Both the position numbers and the translations under genes were made by a program. From Crossaster papposus (Eukaryota; Echinodermata; Asteroidea; Velatida; Solasteridae): a stretch of DNA of 64,000 bases. Within the stretch, counting starts at the first letter, position 1, and each line of letters opens with the position of its first letter. Location: assembly GCA_037893245.1 (NCBI GenBank), contig JBAIAA010000452.1, forward strand, positions 310,001 through 374,000. The letters are read 5' to 3'. This document shows, piece by piece, positions 62,591 through 64,000 of the stretch. The notes below the pieces were generated by a model. The model did no database searches. It had not been told where the DNA came from and saw only the letters and a list, made by a program, of their open reading frames with translations.

Positions 62591-64000
62591 TCTGAACATT
62601 TTAACGTGAACACACGCGTTTCAAATTCGCCATAGGTTTGTGCACACAATCCCCGCCCACAAATAAGGGCATGAAGGAAAGCATACCCCGGGAAGGGGCT
62701 GGGTGTTAGGAGATAGAGGGGGCCTCCAGGAATGGCAAAATTAGCAATTTGACCCGGGGCATGCTTTGTTAGTATTTTATTTCGATTTTCTGAACATTTT
62801 AACGTTAACACACGCGTTTCAAATTCGCCATAGGTTTGTGCACACAATCCCCGCCCACAAATAAGGGCATGAAGGAAAGCATGCCCCGGGAAGGGGCTGG
62901 GTGTTAGGAGATAGAGGGGGGCCTCCAGGAATGGCAAAATTAGCAATTTGACCCGGGGCATGCTTTGTTAGTATGTTATTTCGATTTTCTGAAAGTTTTA
63001 ACGTTAACACACGCGTTTCAAATTCGCCATAGGTTTGTGCACACAATCCCCGCCCACAAATAAGGGCATGAAGGAAAGCATGCCCCGGGAAGGGGCTGGG
63101 TGTTAGGAGATAGAGGGGGGCCTCCAGGAATGGCAAAATTAGCAATTTGACCCGGGGCATGCTTTGTTAGTATTTTATTTCGATTTTCTGAAAATTGTAA
63201 CGTTAACACACGTGTTTCAAATTCGCCATAGGTTTGTGCATACAATCCCCGCCCACAAATAAGGGCATGAAGGAAAGCATGCCCCGGGAAGGGGCTGGGT
63301 GTTAGGAGATAGAGGGGGGCCTCCAGGAATGGCAAAATTTGCAATTTGACCCGGGGCATGCTTTGTTAGTATTTTATTTCGATTTTCTGAAAATTGTAAC
63401 GTTAACACACGTGTTTCAAATTCGCCATAGGTTTGTGCATACAATCCCCGCCCACAAATAAGGGCATGAAGGAAAGCATGCCCCGGGAAGGGGCTGGGTG
63501 TTAGGAGATAGAGGGGGGCCTCCAGGAATGGCAAAATTAGCAATTTGACCCGGGGCATGCTTTGTTAGTATTTTATTTCGATTTTCTGAAAATTTAACGT
63601 TAACACACGCGTTTCAAATTCGCCATAGGTTTGTGCACACAATCCACGCCCACAAATAAGGGCATGAAGGAAAGCATGCCCCGGGAAGGGGCTGGGTGTT
63701 AGGAGATAGAGGGGGGCCTCCAGGAATGGCAAAATTAGCAATTTGACCCGGGGCATGCTTTGTTAGTATTTTATTTCGATTTTCTGAAAATGTTAACGTT
63801 AACACACGCGTTTCAAATTCGCCATAAGTTTGTGCACACAATCCCCGCCCACAAATAAGGGCATGAAGGAAAGCATGCCCCGGGAAGGGGCTGGGTGTTA
63901 GGAGATAGAGGGGGGCCTCCAGGAATGGCAATATTAGCAATTTGACCCGGGGAATGCTTTGTTAGTATTTTATTTCGATTTTCTGAAACTTTTAACGTTA

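Larger units (their letters stand above)
1..64000 (+). repeat. Satellite DNA array, ~199-bp monomer, ~322 head-to-tail copies
   Basis: The same sequence recurs every 199 bp (198 bp in a common variant) from the first to the last base, always in the same orientation and with no foreign insertion, assembly gap or inversion that I can see. The array begins and ends inside a monomer, so it extends beyond the window on both sides. Neighbouring copies differ at only a few positions, which is the signature of unequal exchange and gene conversion in satellite DNA. Tandem arrays of nucleosome-sized monomers this long are typical of eukaryotic centromeric or other heterochromatin; that location is inferred, not shown. 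I do not recognise the family. No CDS, tRNA, rRNA or mobile element is supported anywhere in it. Confidence 0.98.
55001..64000 (+). repeat. Array domain F: 199-bp monomers of a distinct sub-family
   Basis: About 45 monomers, nearly all G6; I see only two G5 copies (~61326 and ~62716). Linked markers define the sub-family: GGCAATATTAGC, often with GGGGAATGCTTTG, followed by GAAACTTTTAACG in the same monomer (55575, 57166, 59554, 60350, 63929; also 58760 and 61942 without the GGGGAATGC change), and AATTACCAATTTG one or two copies later. Single-base losses occur at ~55327 (GCATGCCCGGG), ~57024 (GAAATTGTAACG) and ~63591 (GAAAATTTAACG). The array continues past base 64000. No gene or unique sequence is present. 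Confidence 0.88.

Noticed and set aside
1-64000. Bacterial or phage accessory region with a new defence system
   Set aside because: There is no non-repetitive coding sequence anywhere in the window; a tandem array of this size and monomer length fits eukaryotic satellite DNA.

Overview
The window is one uninterrupted, single-orientation tandem satellite array. From base 1 to base 64000 I see only head-to-tail copies of a ~199-bp monomer, about 322 of them, and the array runs off both ends. I find no gene, RNA gene, transposon, CRISPR array or unique-sequence island. This points to eukaryotic heterochromatin (centromeric, pericentromeric, subtelomeric, or a sex or B chromosome) from a long-read assembly. 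I do not recognise the satellite family and cannot name the species. The monomer length is close to a nucleosome repeat, GC is about 47%, and CpG is only mildly depleted.

Monomer layout (numbered from window base 1): G6 run at 9-14; SmaI/SphI-type arm CCCGGGGCATGCTTT at 45-59; AT-rich stretch at 61-100; 12-bp palindrome GTTAACGTTAAC at 90-101 in one variant class; ACGCGT at 104-109; TGTGCACA at 129-136; short hairpin at 157-178; and the exact inverted copy of the first arm at 168-182, followed by a cluster of G tracts. Every monomer therefore carries a 15-bp inverted repeat.

Layout by region. 1-8930: nearly pure 199-bp monomers with small 3- and 4-monomer duplications. 8931-16240: shuffled blocks, including a 2057-bp tandem duplication whose out-of-register junction at ~14558 leaves a ~67-bp partial monomer. 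16241-24390: a block of about 3.6 kb followed by a second copy of about 4.2 kb. 24391-26929: transition zone containing a block shared with 8.9-9.6 kb at an offset of 16379. 26930-55000: a sharply bounded domain where about 63 of ~141 monomers have G5 instead of G6 (198 bp). It has dimer/trimer higher-order repeats (199+198+198 = 595 bp), eight monomers with a 4-bp insertion, and nested large duplications with offsets 1192, 1786, 2791/3187, 2984, 8943 and 11927. 55001-64000: a return to 199-bp monomers of a distinct sub-family, with 1591-, 796- and 3183-bp block duplications.

Many overlapping minus-strand reading frames (typically 113 codons, up to 311) exist. They are a by-product of the repeat: a 199-bp unit shifts frame once per copy, while a 198-bp unit keeps frame and lengthens the reading frame. 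I annotate none of them as genes. The value of the window lies in its record of satellite evolution: subfamily domains, nested unequal exchanges, and one breakpoint at an inverted-repeat arm.
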